Shown here: piece after piece, positions 37,633 through 38,459 of the stretch | Numbering within the stretch: position 1 is the stretch's first letter | Layout: each line of letters opens with the position of its first letter | Origin: a virus | Direction: 5' to 3' (one strand) | IMG/VR virus record: IMGVR_UViG_3300010334_000118 | Span: 1-38,459 of that record | Length of the DNA stretch: 38,459 nucleotides | Made by a program: the position numbers and the translations under genes | The notes under the pieces: model-generated | Told to the model about the DNA's origin: nothing | What the model saw: the letters and a program-made list of their open reading frames with translations, nothing else | Databases searched by the model: none

Positions 37633-37981
37633 CTACGTCACTTACTTTATTTGATTTTTTAGGGCGTCCACGGGCAACTAAAGCCAGTTCTGCCAATATC
37701 TTGATTGCTTTGTCTAATGATTCTGTACGGATTTTGTACCAAGGGCTTGGCGCGTCACCAGAGTTGTAATGATAAATTGGGCCGCTTTCCTGCACTTGCA
37801 GATTAGCCTGTACTAGCGTTTCAATAGTCATTACCAGCGAACCAATAAGTAGTTCATCTGATGCAGTAATGTTGCCTGTATTGTTTTCTACTTCATTGCG
37901 AATAGATGTCTCAAACACCTTCTCATCCCATTTAGATGGGTTACGCATGAATTCAATAATTTGTCTTGGAGCTGTTCTCAT
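37610..37981 (-). CDS. Terminase small subunit (P27 family)
   Basis: A 123-residue small terminase of the P27-type. An N-terminal basic helix (APRQIIEFMRNPSKWDEKVF) precedes a long helical core with the family's SGPIYHYNSGDAPSPWYKIR, then SLDKAIKILAELALVARGRP with a basic end. It recognises the packaging start on the concatemer and hands it to the large subunit. It is flanked by an HNH endonuclease gene upstream (29-nt overlap), the usual trio in cos phages of this type. Confidence 0.85.
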   Translation of the reverse strand: MRTAPRQIIEFMRNPSKWDEKVFETSIRNEVENNTGNITASDELLIGSLVMTIETLVQANLQVQESGPIYHYNSGDAPSPWYKIRTESLDKAIKILAELALVARGRPKKSNKVSDVDELFASA

Positions 37982-38402
37982 GGTCTATTAATACTTTTTG
38001 GTAATCGTGCAACTGATAATCAATTGGTTTTGGTTGAACATAATATCTAAATATACCTTTTTTTTCTAAAGCAGATTTAATGCCGTGGCATTCTGAACAA
38101 AGCGGTTGAAATACATTTCTCATAAAAGCATGTTCGCCAATGGCACTCCAAGCAAATAAGTGATCTACATGGGACGCCATGTTTACATGACCATTGCACT
38201 GGCAGGAACTGCAAAGCGGCGTTTTTGACAACACCAGATTGCGAATCGCATCCCATCCAATCTTTGCATACATTTTATTGAAATCTTTTCTGTTTTTGTC
38301 TACCTTTCTTTTAGGCGCGTGAGCCTCACAAAGTGATTTTCCTTTGGCGCAAGGTAGTTTGCATCCATATTCTGAGCATTTGTCAACTGGGAAGGTAGGC
38401 AT
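37953..38402 (-). CDS. HNH endonuclease next to terminase
   Basis: I prefer the ATG at 38402 (MPTFPVDKCSEYG...) to a TTG two codons earlier; it gives 149 residues. An N-terminal Cys-rich zinc part (C9, C14, C18, C25) is followed by the HNH core: CSSCQC (C64, C67), SHVDHL (H78-D80-H81), and LCSECHGIKS (C102, C105, H106). HNH proteins beside the terminase genes are required for cos cleavage by the large terminase in HK97-like phages. It is the first gene of the leftward packaging and late region. Confidence 0.85.
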   Translation of the reverse strand: MPTFPVDKCSEYGCKLPCAKGKSLCEAHAPKRKVDKNRKDFNKMYAKIGWDAIRNLVLSKTPLCSSCQCNGHVNMASHVDHLFAWSAIGEHAFMRNVFQPLCSECHGIKSALEKKGIFRYYVQPKPIDYQLHDYQKVLIDHENSSKTNY

Positions 38403-38419
38403 TAACAAGATATTAGCAT
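38402..38419 (-). CDS. Possible leader mini-ORF (5 codons) before the HNH gene
   Basis: ATG CTA ATA TCT TGT TAA (minus strand) ends in TAATG, sharing a base with the HNH start. The only good Shine-Dalgarno-like sequence (AGAAGGGG, 38434-38427) is spaced for this mini-ORF (7 nt), not for the HNH ATG, so translation of HNH may depend on re-initiation. Confidence 0.25.
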   Translation of the reverse strand: MLISC

Positions 38420-38459
38420 CGTATTACCCCTTCTGACTTTTGGTTTATACGAAATTAAC

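Noticed and set aside
1-38459. tRNA genes and direct terminal repeats
   Set aside because: I looked for cloverleaf-like segments and for a shared sequence at both ends and saw none; a dedicated scan is still needed to exclude them.

Overview
The window reads as the near-complete or complete genome of a tailed double-stranded DNA phage (Caudoviricetes). It has siphovirus-type, HK97/lambda-like modules: HNH endonuclease, small and large terminase, portal, U35-type prohead protease, HK97-fold capsid proteins, head-tail connectors, tail tube, frameshifted tail chaperones, tape measure, J-like tip protein, fibres, holin and endolysin. Glycoside hydrolase 108 endolysin, NinB, YbcO and an ERF annealing protein point to a Gram-negative, probably proteobacterial host; a freshwater betaproteobacterium is only a guess. 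I see no integrase, no CI-type repressor gene and no tRNA gene. I found no terminal repeat at the two ends, so circularity is not proven, but the gene order makes sense if the ends join.

Layout. (1) 1-2159: a lambda-like map would put the late regulator/cos region here. Instead there is a small rightward cassette (340-1503: a cysteine-rich DUF7227-like protein and three very small genes) ending in a strong terminator, then an array of about 15 degenerate 9-mers (1534-1899). The whole segment is bracketed by 26-bp direct repeats exactly 1900 bp apart (68-93 and 1968-1993). (2) 2160-6852, leftward: Cro-like regulator, a terminator/attenuator in lambda tR1 position, replication proteins (O-like, DnaB-type helicase), a PP-loop enzyme, nuclease, NinB and YbcO. 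(3) 6997-10847, rightward: MazG-like protein, ERF annealing protein, YqaJ-like exonuclease, a small protein with an SSB-type tip, and a run of small overlapping accessory genes. (4) 10849-38402, leftward late operon: reading against the coordinates, packaging, head, tail, fibres, metallophosphoesterase and lysis. One rightward gene (11412-11714) for a very acidic protein interrupts it.

How it works together. Divergent promoters at about 6858-6950, each with a matching operator-like site between -35 and -10, would drive replication to the left and recombination to the right. The Cro-like protein probably binds both sites, and its own mRNA looks leaderless. Late genes overlap by 1-4 nt at most junctions, implying translational coupling.

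The most unusual features are: two tandem, clearly homologous HK97-type capsid genes with a UUCG-loop hairpin between them, paired with two tandem homologous tail tube genes; the repeat-flanked cassette with its iteron-like array; and two long-range terminator/attenuator structures (6558-6639 and 8988-9058).
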